DNA of 64,000 bases from assembly GCA_030704615.1 (NCBI GenBank), contig CM060731.1, forward strand, positions 95,524,756-95,588,755, given 5' to 3'. This document shows positions 1 through 11,088 of the stretch, in pieces. Position 1 is the first letter of the stretch. Every line of letters starts with the position of its first letter. A program made the translations under genes and the position numbers. Source of the DNA: Takakia lepidozioides. Taxonomy: Eukaryota; Streptophyta; Takakiopsida; Takakiales; Takakiaceae. The notes under the pieces are model-generated. The model did no database searches. It saw only the letters and a list, made by a program, of their open reading frames with translations, and had not been told where the DNA came from.

Positions 1-1700
1 ATATGTAACAACATGCGTTCTGGCCCAATGTCAATGCCCGTCCTGAAATCCACACAATCCACAAAGTTGCATATATTTTCTACACATAAAGAGAGAGAAC
101 AATTGAAAAAAATCATGACATTTGACAATTCCACTGCTTTGCAGGCTTAGCCAGGACCCACCAAGTCATAACAACTACACTAGGGCCATTCAACTCTGCA
201 CACTGCTTCCCGCACATGCATTCACTATCCCCCTTCATAATGTACCTCTGAAATGAACGTCATGTTACATACGCTACATAAATAGTGAATAATGACCTCA
301 AAAACAAAAGAGATTGGTATCTCCAGTGTTGCCATGGCTTTCAGGGACAAGCACTGGCCCCCTTGCCTCAACTGCCCACACCATGAGCAGCGTGGTCCTT
401 CAAAGATGATCAAGTAACTCCTAATTCATTTACCTTAGTTTCAGTGAAGTCGTCTTATACTGTCAATATAATGGGTCATGTTTCTAGTCTGGTCAGTGGA
501 CGCCCTGCAAGTCTTGATTCACGGCCAAAGATGGCTCATCCAGGGAGAGGGAGAGGAAGTAACGGCAGGCAGCGTGAGAGGAAGGCTTCCAGTTGGTGTG
601 CCTCCTGGCCAAGGTTCTGTGAATACCACTCCTCTACTATAAGAATGTACAAATTGAATTAACTTGTTTTGTGTTAGATTTAATAACTTCAAGCTTTGTA
701 TGTGGCTAAGAGTTGGAAAGTTCCAAATGGTAACTAGCGACAGAATTTTTACGTCTTTGTAATTTCCACCTCCCAATCTTAGAGGCTGTTATCAGTCATT
801 TCTTCCTCCTATTTGTCCATCTCCTTTGGTGAAGGCTTGGTATCCAGCATATTTTCTATTAATACAGCATCACGAGCTAGAGGATTAATTGCCGGCTGTC
901 CTCCTGCTCGCGGTTACCTGCATCAATACTACAATGTGGACTGATCAGTTCAGATATACCACGTGTCATCACATCTAACTCAAAGCATCAGATTAGCAGT
1001 GGTTTCATCAACTTAGGGAACAAGGTACATCAGAGACAGAGCTCTGTGGGATTCGACTTGCGGTGATGAGGTCTTAACCAGAACGTATTATAGGAAACCA
1101 GGGTGCACATTGATAAGTTTAGTTTACGAGTTAAAGGGTTGCCAGTTTATTTAAAGGAAGGTCATATTGGTTCAGACTATATTACTTGATGGCGGTTTTA
1201 TTGATCTCATTATTAGCCAGAGCCAGCCCCAAAGAGGACATCACCCCATGGGAGCAAGGGTGGGGCATTCTCTCTAGGGTCTTGTTGTTCCACTTTGTCC
1301 CATTGGACCTCGGGGTGGTACAGTTTCTTTCTACTTTCTTTCTTAAATTGGTCCTCTTGCTACATTCGCACCTCTTGCCACAAAATTAGGCGTGAAGTTC
1401 TTTAGTAGAGGCATAGAAGGCGAGTAGTGATGCAGAGGTGTAAAATGTCTCTTGTGCCAACCACCATGCATGATTATAAGTCCAAGTCCCCAAAAGAGGT
1501 TGGACAATTGTTACACAAGTCCAAAAGCCGTCGAAACACCTCCACGGGGTTACTGCTACGAGTTTAAACGTCAAAAAACGTAAGTGAGGCATTGATTTTA
1601 TAACCTATGGATAAAACATTAAGCAAAGGCACAAGCAGTCGAATGAGAAAAATTTCAACCTACCATGGTTAACTGTACTTACCAGTTGATTTCTCTTCAA
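1..1700. other. No supported feature
   Basis: This AT-moderate stretch has only short open frames (under 90 codons) with no recognisable motif, no repeat shared with the rest of the window and no palindrome of the three classes seen elsewhere. I see nothing that supports a gene. Confidence 0.5.
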
Positions 1701-1718
1701 GAGGTGATGTCGAGTATC

Positions 1719-3432
1719 TTAGAAAACCTCATCATCTGTGCCATCCATATCTGAGTCATCTGCCTCTTCTAAATTGTCCTCCAGCTTGGCATTTTCAGTG
1801 GATTGCATATTTGAAGGCGTTATTATCTGACCCTGGCTGGTGGAGTCCTTGAACGTGCATGTCTGCACCACCATCCATCTTGACAGACACCCAACTTTTG
1901 TTGAGAAGCTTCATCCCACTTTCCTCGTCTGCCTTCGCAGGGGCTGAGCCTCCCAAAAATCATGCAGGCCTTTTTCAGAGTTGACTGTCTCCAAGATAGT
2001 CAAACTCTCTGTATCTGCACCAGAAGAATCTTCAACTACTCTGTTCAGCATATGGATCTTACTTAATGCCTCCACGAAAGATACCCTTTTGTCCTCAGCA
2101 CTTATTTCCAAGTTTGGTCTCCATCAGCAGGCCCACCACAGGCCACCCTTCATTCATTGCTTCTCCTCTGTTTTTGTTAGTGCCCAATCCTAAGGTTTTT
2201 TTGTTTCATGCATACATCGTCTGCCAGAGGCTGGTTCTCCACATAGGAACTGCCAGGACCTTCATGTCTGCTGTTTTGGATTGTTTAAGTCTACTGTATC
2301 ATTTGCAGAAACCCTCACCTGCGACATCATGACGTGTCTGAAACGCCCCTGCCATCACCTTTTCTAACTCCTTGAGCTGCACAAAACTCCGCTGGTGGCC
2401 ACAAGGGCTCTATGATAGTGTAAAACGTTTTCACCAAGAGTAGTTGTCTCTCTCTCACCACCACATTGCTTCTTTCTCTCAAAAGGGTCATTTGACTGGC
2501 TCAAAAAGCCACACAGCTTACTGCTACTGAAGCAGCAAAGTCTCTTTCTCTCTCTCAAACAACAACGCGTGCACGCAGAAGTGCTACGCACACATAGCTG
2601 CGCATGATCCATAACCAAATCCAAGAGCTGTAGTCCATGAGGTAAAAGTCCAAAAAATTCAAAATATTAGTCCATTTGAAAGATCCAGAGAAATCAGATA
2701 ATCCATCCTCCCTCAACCAAATAAATAAGGTTGGAACTAGAGCAGGACATTACCCAAAGATGTAGTTAAACTTTTCAGTGGTCCATCTTCTCTTCTCCAT
2801 CTCTTTCTCATCTCTTTCCTCATCCCCTTCCTCATCCCCGTCACCCCCATCCTCCACACCTCGCTCCAGCACATCAATGTCATTGTTGATCGTCTCTTCC
2901 TTACCAAAATCTGCGGGTCATTGGAGATTCGAATCCTTCTTTTAGTCAAATTCATGGTTAGTAAAATTTCGCAATAGCAATAGCTATGGAATCCGTGACA
3001 TGGATAGAATGGAGAAAGAAAATCCCAATGATGCACCCAATAGTGAAGGTCCAGCAATATAGAAGTGTAACGAAACAGTACAATCAAGTCAACCACCATT
3101 TCCCTCAGATGAGCTCTTCCGTCCATGTATACTCAGGGCTCAAAGAGAGATCAGAGAATCAAGATACAGTGCAGTGTGAGATTCTTGCATTCTCCCTCTC
3201 GTAGTTTCTGACAGGAGGTCACAGTCAAGAATCCAGATGGTTTTGGTTGTCCTAACATCAAACTCATCTGGAGGACTTCCAATTTCTCTGACGGGATCAA
3301 TGTACAAGACCTGGAGAGATATGGGTATTTGTTTCATCTTTCCAATACCTTCATCAGCATATAAGGCTTCTCCATCGTGTTTCCGTCCCCATCAGAGCTC
3401 CATTCAATGGCCACCATGAAAGCCACCACCGC
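1719..3432 (-). pseudogene. Protein-like fragments, possible diverged ParB-methyltransferase relative
   Basis: Four minus-strand pieces look coding but do not join in one frame. The piece near 3140-3340 reads MKQIPISLQVLYIDP then PPDEFDVR, which resembles the start of a ParB-like domain (V-x-IDP followed by an R-containing loop). The piece at 2750-2943 is acidic then basic and ends at a GTAATG donor-like site. The piece at 1911-2111 is a 66-residue open frame. The last piece ends in an acidic tail, DDSDMDGTDDEVF, with its stop at 1719-1721. That tail resembles the acidic tail EDSDDFQD of the class A gene at 13332. No GxHR motif and no methyltransferase motif is visible. The relationship is inferred from layout and weak similarity only; it could equally be an unrelated decayed gene. 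Confidence 0.25.
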
Positions 3433-5199
3433 CCGGTGAGTCGCGTGGGGGATCCGACGTCTCCCCCCCCCCCAATTCCGGTTTCAGCGCCTTCCGACCG
3501 AAGAGGTCGACCCTGACTCGTTCAAGTCAAATCTTTTTCCTCCGCGATGCCGCTCGTCCTCCCCCAGCTGTCTGGCTCTTTTGTGATTGAACTGGTATAT
3601 CTCCATGTGAATACCAATGTCAACATGTGATGTGAAATTTCGTTTCCATTTCAGTCTCTTGGAATTTTTCTGGAGGACGTTGAGGTGCTGAGCGGACCAT
3701 TGACGGACCCCACTTCTCCCAGCGGGAAGAATCTAATTTCCCCCTCTCTAGTAGACCCTGCCCTCTTGATAAAACTCCCGTCTGGGAGCTCTCCGAGACA
3801 TGTTCAGCCCATGTTTGCTGGCACGTTCAAGTCGAGGGCTCCATGCACTAGCATCAATGCCAGGGTAAGGGCATATACCCTCTTACAAGTGGTTTGTGGG
3901 TTCAAACCACCCTGTTGTAGTGTGACAAAGGTGTTCCCGACCTACCACGACCGTAAGGAAGTAGCCCTTCTGGTGTTCAGTGACACCATAAGTTACGCTT
4001 GCTTCGGCAACGCGCCCACCTTTTTATTTTTTTCCATCTACCATCAAACTGCTCCGACGCCTTGAGCCTCTCAGCGCAAGTTTAGCACCCACACATAAGC
4101 ATGCCGCACTCTGCTGATACAAGCACACAATTCTCAATGAGTTAGAAACACAATCGACCTCAAAAATCATCTGTAGAGGCTAGAGAGTCATTCCGGTCCA
4201 AATGCAGAGAGAAGCAAGGTGTGCTTTGACCACCCAACGTGGCACGACACACGACGGATTCCTCCACTTTTTATACTCTATTGCATATGCAGGCAAAGCT
4301 AACTTACTCCAATGCCTGCATCAGATCACCCCTCCGGCATGTCCTCCATCAAATCCTCGCGTGCTCTCGCATCGCCTCGGTTGCGCAGCCTGCACTGCTT
4401 TAGGGTTCGGTTCTCACACCTTCCCCACCACGTGTCCCGGTTTCCCTTTTCTAGTATCGTATCCAGTGGGGGGGGAACACACACACATGATCGAGGCCTT
4501 TAGGGCCGTCCCACGCTACTACCACCGCGGGGGAGGGGGGCCGGGGGGAGGGCAAGGCAGCGGAGGGCTGCATTGACTGGTATTTGCAGGCTAGGGATTG
4601 TTTGGATGATAAGAGGCATGTGTCACACCAAGCGGCAATGAATTGGCCACCACACTATAGCATAAGCCACAAAAAAATCGCAACCACCTTATCTTTTCAT
4701 TCAAAAATAATCCATTCTAAAACCAGGAAGACACAAGAGGGTAGGAGAGACAGCTTCATCACGATGGCCGGAGAATTGCGTCACGACAAAATGTCTTCCT
4801 AAAATTGTGGATTTCCTGGGGACACTGCCTAGAAATCCGTATTTCACGGTAATGTGACATGTAGGCGCCATGTCGGGGCCTCTCCGCCAGCAGCCGCCGC
4901 TAGTGTGGGGTAGGCAGAGAGCGGCACACTGCCCTCCCTTTAACCAATAGGAGGGTCCAAAATTGAGTGCCGCTAGTGCGGTACGGCCCTGAATTTTGTG
5001 TGGCCTCGTCCTAATGAGGCTGGTTAGGTGATGGGGCCCACCATCTCATTAACATAGGAACAAACTACTTCAGCTGAGGGGGACTTAGAATTTTGTTGGG
5101 CTTATGAAAGGTACAACTACCTCCATGCAGGAAGTTTTAGGATTTTCTACATTAAGGTAGTTGCAAAACCAAGCTGAACTGCATGAGAATAGTTACAAA
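3433..5199. other. Intergenic, mostly uncharacterised
   Basis: No convincing gene. A stretch near 3838-4015 contains GGTTCAAACC at about 3900, which resembles an RNA polymerase III B box, so a SINE remnant is possible but the A box is weak. There is a short AC-rich microsatellite near 4480 and a G-rich stretch near 4530-4565. Confidence 0.35.
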
Positions 5200-6837
5200 T
5201 GCCTCCATGGAGGTACATAAACTTCCTTCCCAATAAGTAATGCCTGAATTTCTTGACTGCATAAATCATTGTCAATGCTTCTCTTTCAGTGGCGTATCGT
5301 TCTTTCAAGCACACTGTTCAACAACCTGCTAGCATAGTATACAGGTGAATCTATGTTTCATGTGATATTTTGAGCTAACACAGCTCCCAATGCTTCCCCT
5401 GAGGCATCACAGTGTACATGAAATACTACCCGGTGAGGTTATCAGCATAGTGGAGTTGTTTACTGACAATTTTAAGTTCCTCAAAAGCCTGCTCACAATT
5501 CAGCTGTCCATGTAAACACTGCATCCTTCTTCAAAAGTTTGCTCAATGGTGCTGCCATTTGTGCATACCGTTTGACAAACCTTCTATAATAAGTAGTTTG
5601 TCCAAGGAACCTCCTTATACCCTTAACGTTACTTGGTGGGTGTGAGGCTTTAATAACCGCTGTCTTTCTATGATCCACAAGCAGTCTCCCTTCTTACAAC
5701 AATGTGTCCCCAGTAAGTACCCCTGAATTCACACAGAAAGTTACATTTTTCCGGATTCATTCCAGACCTCTCATCCTGCATCTAGCCAAACATAATCCAA
5801 CTTCCTGCAAGTGCTCATTCTTAGAGCTGTACACACTGAAGTCATCTAGAACATTGCATGAAATCATCCGATACTTTCGTGAAAAGATTCACTATCACCT
5901 CTGGAAAGTTGCTGGTGCATTACAAAGTCCAAAAGCATGACTTTGTATGCATAAGCACCCCAGTCTGTGATAAAGCTGTCTTTCCCTGGTCTTCTTCCCC
6001 ACTCGCACTTGGGTTTATATCCACTGAGTCATCCATGAATGAGTACAAATCGCATGCCTGCCACAGTGTCCAGTAACAGCTTCTGTGAATGGCAAAGGAA
6101 AGGTGATCATTCCTTGTACAAAGCTTCCAACTTCTTGCAGCTTCTTGTATCTCTTCCCCAACCTTCTGGTGCCTATTTAGTATTCATCCGGTACCTCCTT
6201 TTTAATTGGTACCGACCCGGTTCCAGTTCAATCTTATGCGGAAAATCTCATGTGGTATCCTTTTCAGATCCTCATACTCCAAGCAAATATATCTTTGTAT
6301 GATAAACAGGCTCTTAGCTTCCTCAAAGAATTTTGGCTCCAAGTCAGCCCCCCTACTTTCACCATTCCTGGTTCTTCTCTTCCACCTTCACGTCTCTCAC
6401 ATGCTCTTCAGCTGTGATTGTCCATCCAGCCACTACTTCATCCTGTAAACTCACAGTGGTTAGTTCTTCTAGGATTTCCATTTCTCCCTTCTCTCCTCAT
6501 AGAAATGTGGTGCGTAACTATTTTTCCGTTTCCCCCCCTCAATTGGTGTTGTTGTGCTGCACCACAACAGATACCTTAAAACAACTCTCCTCCCAGTTGC
6601 ATTTCTGCAACCTGCTCCCACTCTGGGTGGCAGCAAACGGGTAGCCTCCTGCTCCTCATCAAGTCTCCCTCCCTCTCTCCTCCAGTCATCTCTCTTCTGA
6701 CTCCCCGCGGTCTTTCTATTAGCATTTAGCCATACTAGATTTCTTAGTGGGTGACCATGTTATCTTTTCTTCCGATCATGCACGGTCAGTAACTGAGAAT
6801 TCTCCGTCATGGAATACCCTGGTCTGTTCAGCCATGG
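5200..6837 (-). pseudogene. Ty3/gypsy pol fossil (protease-RT-RNase H region)
   Basis: This region is a degenerate relative of the pol region at 37300-39020 of the full-length element further right, in the same orientation. The clearest protein trace is at 5493-5678 on the minus strand, with RRFLGQTTYYRRFVKRYAQ followed by APLSKLLKKDAVFTW, the connection region just before RNase H. Towards 6740-6837 the DNA matches the end of the protease region (around 38926-39020). Many small indels and stops break every frame. The right end runs into a 500-N gap, beyond which a class A palindrome array begins at once. By analogy with the element inserted at 30128, the missing part probably holds gag and an LTR abutting the array. 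That last point is inference. Confidence 0.8.
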
Positions 6838-7337
6838 NNNNNNNNNNNNNNNNNNNNNNNNNNNNNNNNNNNNNNNNNNNNNNNNNNNNNNNNNNNNNNN
6901 NNNNNNNNNNNNNNNNNNNNNNNNNNNNNNNNNNNNNNNNNNNNNNNNNNNNNNNNNNNNNNNNNNNNNNNNNNNNNNNNNNNNNNNNNNNNNNNNNNNN
7001 NNNNNNNNNNNNNNNNNNNNNNNNNNNNNNNNNNNNNNNNNNNNNNNNNNNNNNNNNNNNNNNNNNNNNNNNNNNNNNNNNNNNNNNNNNNNNNNNNNNN
7101 NNNNNNNNNNNNNNNNNNNNNNNNNNNNNNNNNNNNNNNNNNNNNNNNNNNNNNNNNNNNNNNNNNNNNNNNNNNNNNNNNNNNNNNNNNNNNNNNNNNN
7201 NNNNNNNNNNNNNNNNNNNNNNNNNNNNNNNNNNNNNNNNNNNNNNNNNNNNNNNNNNNNNNNNNNNNNNNNNNNNNNNNNNNNNNNNNNNNNNNNNNNN
7301 NNNNNNNNNNNNNNNNNNNNNNNNNNNNNNNNNNNNN
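6838..7337. other. Assembly gap (500 N)
   Basis: Exactly 500 N, a fixed-size scaffold gap whose true length is unknown. It separates a retrotransposon pol fossil from the first class A palindrome array, so the left border of module 1 cannot be seen. Confidence 0.99.
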
Positions 7338-7349
7338 CCGCCTTCGAAC

Positions 7350-7870
7350 ATTCCAGAATGGAAATGCGGCGCCGCATTTCCGTTTTCAATTTGTGGCATG
7401 TAGCTGTGGGACGGAAATACGGCACCGCAATTCCGCTTTGGGCAGACTTTCATACTGTTAAGAACGGAATTGCGGCACCGCATTCCCATCCTCAGTGAAA
7501 ATTGTGATCCACCGGAACTGAAATGCGCGACCGCAATTCCGAGTCCCGCCATCGGACATTCCAGAACGGAAATGCGGCCCGCATTTCCGTTTTCAATCTG
7601 TGGCGGGAGCTGTGGGACGGGAATGCGGCACCGCATTTCCGTCCGGGGCAGTGTTTCATACTGTGCCGAAGGGAATTGCGGCACCGCATTCCCGTCCTGA
7701 GTGAAAATCCTGATCCACCGGAACTGAAATGCGGGATCTCAATTCCTTTCGAGTCGCGCCATCGGACATTCCAGAACGGAAATGCGGCGCCGCATTTCCG
7801 TTTTCAATCTGTGGCATGGAGCTGCGGGGCGGAAATCTGTCACCGCATTTCCGTCCGGGGCAGACTTTCA
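7350..7870. repeat. Class A palindrome array of module 1
   Basis: About ten copies of a 22-bp palindrome: half-site GGAAATGCGG, a two-base centre, then the reverse complement. Centres lie near 7370, 7423, 7476, 7529, 7578, 7629, 7682, 7735, 7788 and 7841. Most intervals are exactly 53 bp and two are 49 and 51 where spacer bases were lost. Every fourth palindrome (7370, 7578, 7788) belongs to the CG-centre position of the higher-order repeat seen in module 2. The spacers (for example ATCGGACATTCCAGAA) are shared with module 2. The array lies directly upstream of the ParB-methyltransferase gene. Confidence 0.95.
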
Positions 7871-7879
7871 TACTCTTCA

Positions 7880-8313
7880 TAATGAAATTTCCACTCTCAT
7901 TCATCCAGCGCTGGGACGGAAATGCCATGATATGTGAACGCGTGGACAAACGGAATTGCGGCACTTGTCTGCTCTCCATGTGTCTGAAGTGACAAGAGGC
8001 GGCGCGGCCTGACCGTTGGTTAATGTTCGTTTTGGACGGCAGGCGTACCCTTGACGATTGGAGTTTCGTAATGACGCATAGTCCACGCGGACACACTTTC
8101 ATGGAAGCCTTTCGAATCCAAGTGGTGCATTACTGCCGTTACATCTTCTGTCGTGTCTACTCAGCCACCCCTCTCGCGCCCTTTCCATCTGCACTCTTCT
8201 CCCCTTTCCCTGTCTCTGTTCTTCTTATGCTCGAACCTGAGAGGGGGGGAGTTCGTGCACCAGACAGGAGACCTCGTCGCAAGCTCCGAAAATTATACTT
8301 CGGACGTAGGCCA
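7880..8313 (+). promoter_or_regulatory. Putative promoter and 5' leader of module 1 gene
   Basis: This block lies between the array and the first candidate ATG and is conserved in module 2 (about 44360-44775), although the spacer DNA around genes elsewhere is not. It contains a decayed half palindrome near 7915-7960 and a pyrimidine-rich stretch (8155-8225) of the kind found near plant transcription starts. No clear TATA box is visible. The role is inferred from position and conservation. Confidence 0.4.
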
Positions 8314-9756
8314 ATGCCGAAGGGGAGGAAGCAGATGCGTCTACAAGGAGGAGATTGCCATCTCCGAGCAGCAGGCCACTCAGGCAACCCAGCCACCAGT
8401 GAGAGCTCCATGCGATCGGGCTGCGCACAGCGGATCGAGCACTGAACCCCCCATTTTGCTTCTGTAATTCTTAGACTGAATGCTAGGAGACTTGAATGCA
8501 GAACATGTTTGCATGCCTAACAGGAAAGGTGGACGTGCTGGAGGGATCGCAGGAATCCGAAGAGCCGCAGGAAGAGTCCGTGGAGCTAGCTGCAGCACGT
8601 ACACCCACCCGATCCCCGAGCGCGGGTATTCCTGCAGGGCCTAGCCCTGTGCGTTTCAAAGACGCGGCTTCGAAGGGCAAGTTCAAAGCCCCAGAGATTG
8701 ACTTGCGTTCTTTGGTAATGGAGAATCGCCAGCAGGGGTCGGGCCCTTCTCCAGCAAAGTCGAAGAAGAAGCAGCCCGTCCCTCTACTGGTTTCTGAACC
8801 GGCTCAGGCCGTTTCACCCCCGACCAACGCGAATGAAGCAGCAGGGTAAAAGACAGATTCAATTGCAGCAGACACCTTCACCTGCAAGGATGAGGAAGCA
8901 GAAGGCAATCAGGGCGACGGCCGAACAATCTCCCGCAAAACCGCTTCCACGAGCTGAAGCTCAGTTCCTGGAGGATTTCCCGCCTGCAGATGTTGGGGCC
9001 GTCTCTGCTGCAGCGAAGGCAATGGGATCGACCGTTTTTGTCGATTTGGTAGCGGAGGAGGGTGCTGTTGCTCAACGTTCGTAGCAAGACCTCACCACCG
9101 ATGAGCAAGCAGGCCCGGAGGAGGCCTCTGCAATGGCAGAATTGCCCGCAAACAGGCCCCAGAGTGCAGCTCCAGTTGAGGATGCTCCAGCTGCTCAGCC
9201 ACTACCGGCACCTACAGACATGTCTCCGGAGGATTTCAAAAGTGCAGCGGATAAAATGTTGGAGGAGACACACAATAGCATTGGCAGAGTTCTGGGCAGC
9301 AGGGTATTCCAGCGGACTCTTCGAATCCCACTCTGTCGCATGGTCTCCCTTCCCATCGTCAGCAGGCAGGCCCTTCCCGGAGATGTGGATAAGCTGAAGT
9401 TCGCATTTCGAGAAGGGTACCATCTGGGATCGGCAGCGTTTTACGTTTCCATTGAGAATGAGGACGGCGAAACTCGTGGACCCACTGCCGATGAATTGTC
9501 AACGTGGGATACCCACTGGCACACTCGCAACCGACGAATTCGAGGCGACGCTGAAGGGTGATCCAGACTTCGGCCATATGTCGGGTAAAATGTTCTTTGT
9601 GTGGGACGGGAATCACCGATTTCTTGCCTGGGTGGAGTACATCAAGCAGAACCATGCCAAGCACATTGGCTGGCATTACATGGTGGAGTGTGTCATCCTG
9701 AAGGTGAAGGCGGCAGACTCCTCCCTGCTCAAGAATGCCATGGCGGACCTCAACTC
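8314..9756 (+). CDS. Class A gene, N-terminal part with ParB-like domain (module 1)
   Basis: Exon 1 probably starts at the ATG at 8314 (MPKGRKQMRL) and ends at a GTGAGA donor at 8399. Exon 2 starts at 8502 after an AATGCAG acceptor and joins in phase 0 (MFACLTGKVDVLEG). The same structure is present in module 2. A low-complexity, Lys/Ser/Pro-rich stretch follows. Near 9370-9750 comes a domain with an upstream FREGYHLG segment, then FFVWDGNHRFLAWVEYIK and an IGWHYMVECVILKVK strand. DGNHR followed by a helix and strand is the hallmark of ParB/sulfiredoxin-like domains, which bind DNA or nucleotides. Module 1 has a one-base insertion in exon 1 relative to module 2, frame changes between 8830 and 9130, and another one-base difference near 9531, so as read it is broken. 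The exon ends at a GTAAGA donor at 9757. Confidence 0.7.
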
Positions 9757-9867
9757 GTAAGATACTCATACCCTCCCTAGCACGTTCGAAATGCGGTGCC
9801 GCATTTGGTTTCCATTCTGGTTTGTTTCCGTGCTTCCGTGTACTGAACTGGAGAGTGTGCCTTGCAG

Positions 9868-10984
9868 GTCACTGAGAATGCGTACGTGCATACCCACATG
9901 GCACATATGCTGTACAGGGTGAGGAAAACTGGTCTCACTGATCCGCATATGTTTGAGGAAATGCTGAAGCCCGAGCTCATTCAGAAAGCCGTTGCAAAAA
10001 CAGACCGGACATGGTATCGTCTCACTATGGATGGAATGGTGGAGGTGATATACGAAGTAAGTCGTCCTCCAATTTCCCTCTGCTCATCCTTCCCCAATTT
10101 CCAGTAATCTTTTCCACATGAATCGAATGTAACGCTTCTGCATGTTTTTGTTGGCAGTCAAACATCAAGCTGGATTTGGCCCATGCCAAACGCTTCTTCA
10201 TGGAAAGTGAGGGGCAGGTCAAAACGTTGCAGTCATTGACTGAGCACTTGAAGGAAGCCCGGTGTCAAGTCCAGAACCAAATACAAGTCAAAGCTTGTGA
10301 AGCTGGTGGCAATTGCAGATCCGGCACTTGAAAGGACTTCATCCCCAAGATTGCAAAACACTATTCTCGGGCCATGCAGCCGACCATGCAATTGGAGAAA
10401 CTGCATCACCTCTCAACGGCATGTGTTGAGGCGAAAGAGAAGGTGAGGTTTCAATGCACTGAAGTTCCTTCCTAGCAATAGCCACTCTCTTCCAGCTCCT
10501 GACATTGGATCGGAAATGGCAGACACGGTGGCTGTCGATCTGGAATGCATCCGAGAGCATAAGGACAATGTGGTCTTTTCCACTCGAAGTTTCCGACCCT
10601 GCAGTGGATGTGTGGCTCAACCGCATGACTTGGTGGTTCCAGGGTAATTCAAGGTACTTCCCCAGATTTGCTTTTCTGAAATGAATTCCCTGAACTGCTA
10701 CGTGACAATGCATTTGGGAATCGCAGGTAATGTCGAATGCGAAGGAGCAAGTTGTAATGCACACAAATTCGTTCGGCTTGTATGTCAAATGGGATGGAAC
10801 ACAGACATTGGAAGACTACGTGACACGTTTCATATGTGCGTACAAGGACAACCTCTTCGCCAGAGAGCTACAGACAGCAAGAAGGAGCGTGGAGTTTACA
10901 CATCAGAGGGAGCGGGGAAAGCTGCAATGCGAATTGTTTACAGGTGAAGCACAGCTGCCCTTGTATGCGAAGCCTGGTTACGAG
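9868..10984 (+). CDS. Class A gene, central exons (module 1)
   Basis: Helix-rich exons between the ParB-like and methyltransferase parts. The exon at 9868-10056 begins VTENAYVHTHMAHMLYRVRK and ends at a GTAAGT donor. The next starts at 10158 after TTGGCAG and runs to 10442, with a frame change near 10330-10340. Another, at 10496-10653, follows TTCCAG. The exon at 10727-10984 holds LYVKWDGTQTLEDYVTRF and ends at a GTTTGT donor. The last exon has a clear counterpart in the class B gene (SLEQYIRRWKG, near 20130). The intron before 9868 holds a class A palindrome. Phases agree at the 10057 and 10443 introns but not at 9757 or 10654, so exact boundaries are uncertain. Function is unknown; in bacterial ParB proteins the segment after the ParB domain is a helix-turn-helix region, which would fit but is not shown here. 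Confidence 0.55.
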
Positions 10985-11088
10985 GTTTGTCTCGGAAATG
11001 CGGCACCGCATTCGCATTTTATGTTTTCGGTGGCACTCTGCGAGGAGGTTCGTCCAATCTTTGCTCACGCATGCTGACTGCCTTGCAG

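Noticed and set aside
6747-7684. ORFs spanning the N gaps (also at 56995-57937)
   Set aside because: They are open only because N codons are not stops.
7470-8102. Long open frames over the class A arrays (also at 13518-14136, 29447-30090, 43403-44590, 52743-53574, 61080-61933)
   Set aside because: They encode repeated NAAPHF or MRHRIS units, which are simply translations of the palindrome; both strands are open in several frames, so these are not genes.
8153-8467. 104-codon ORF starting at 8153 as the class A gene start
   Set aside because: The module 2 copy does not keep this frame, while the ATG at 8314/44776 and its phase-consistent splice are conserved in both.
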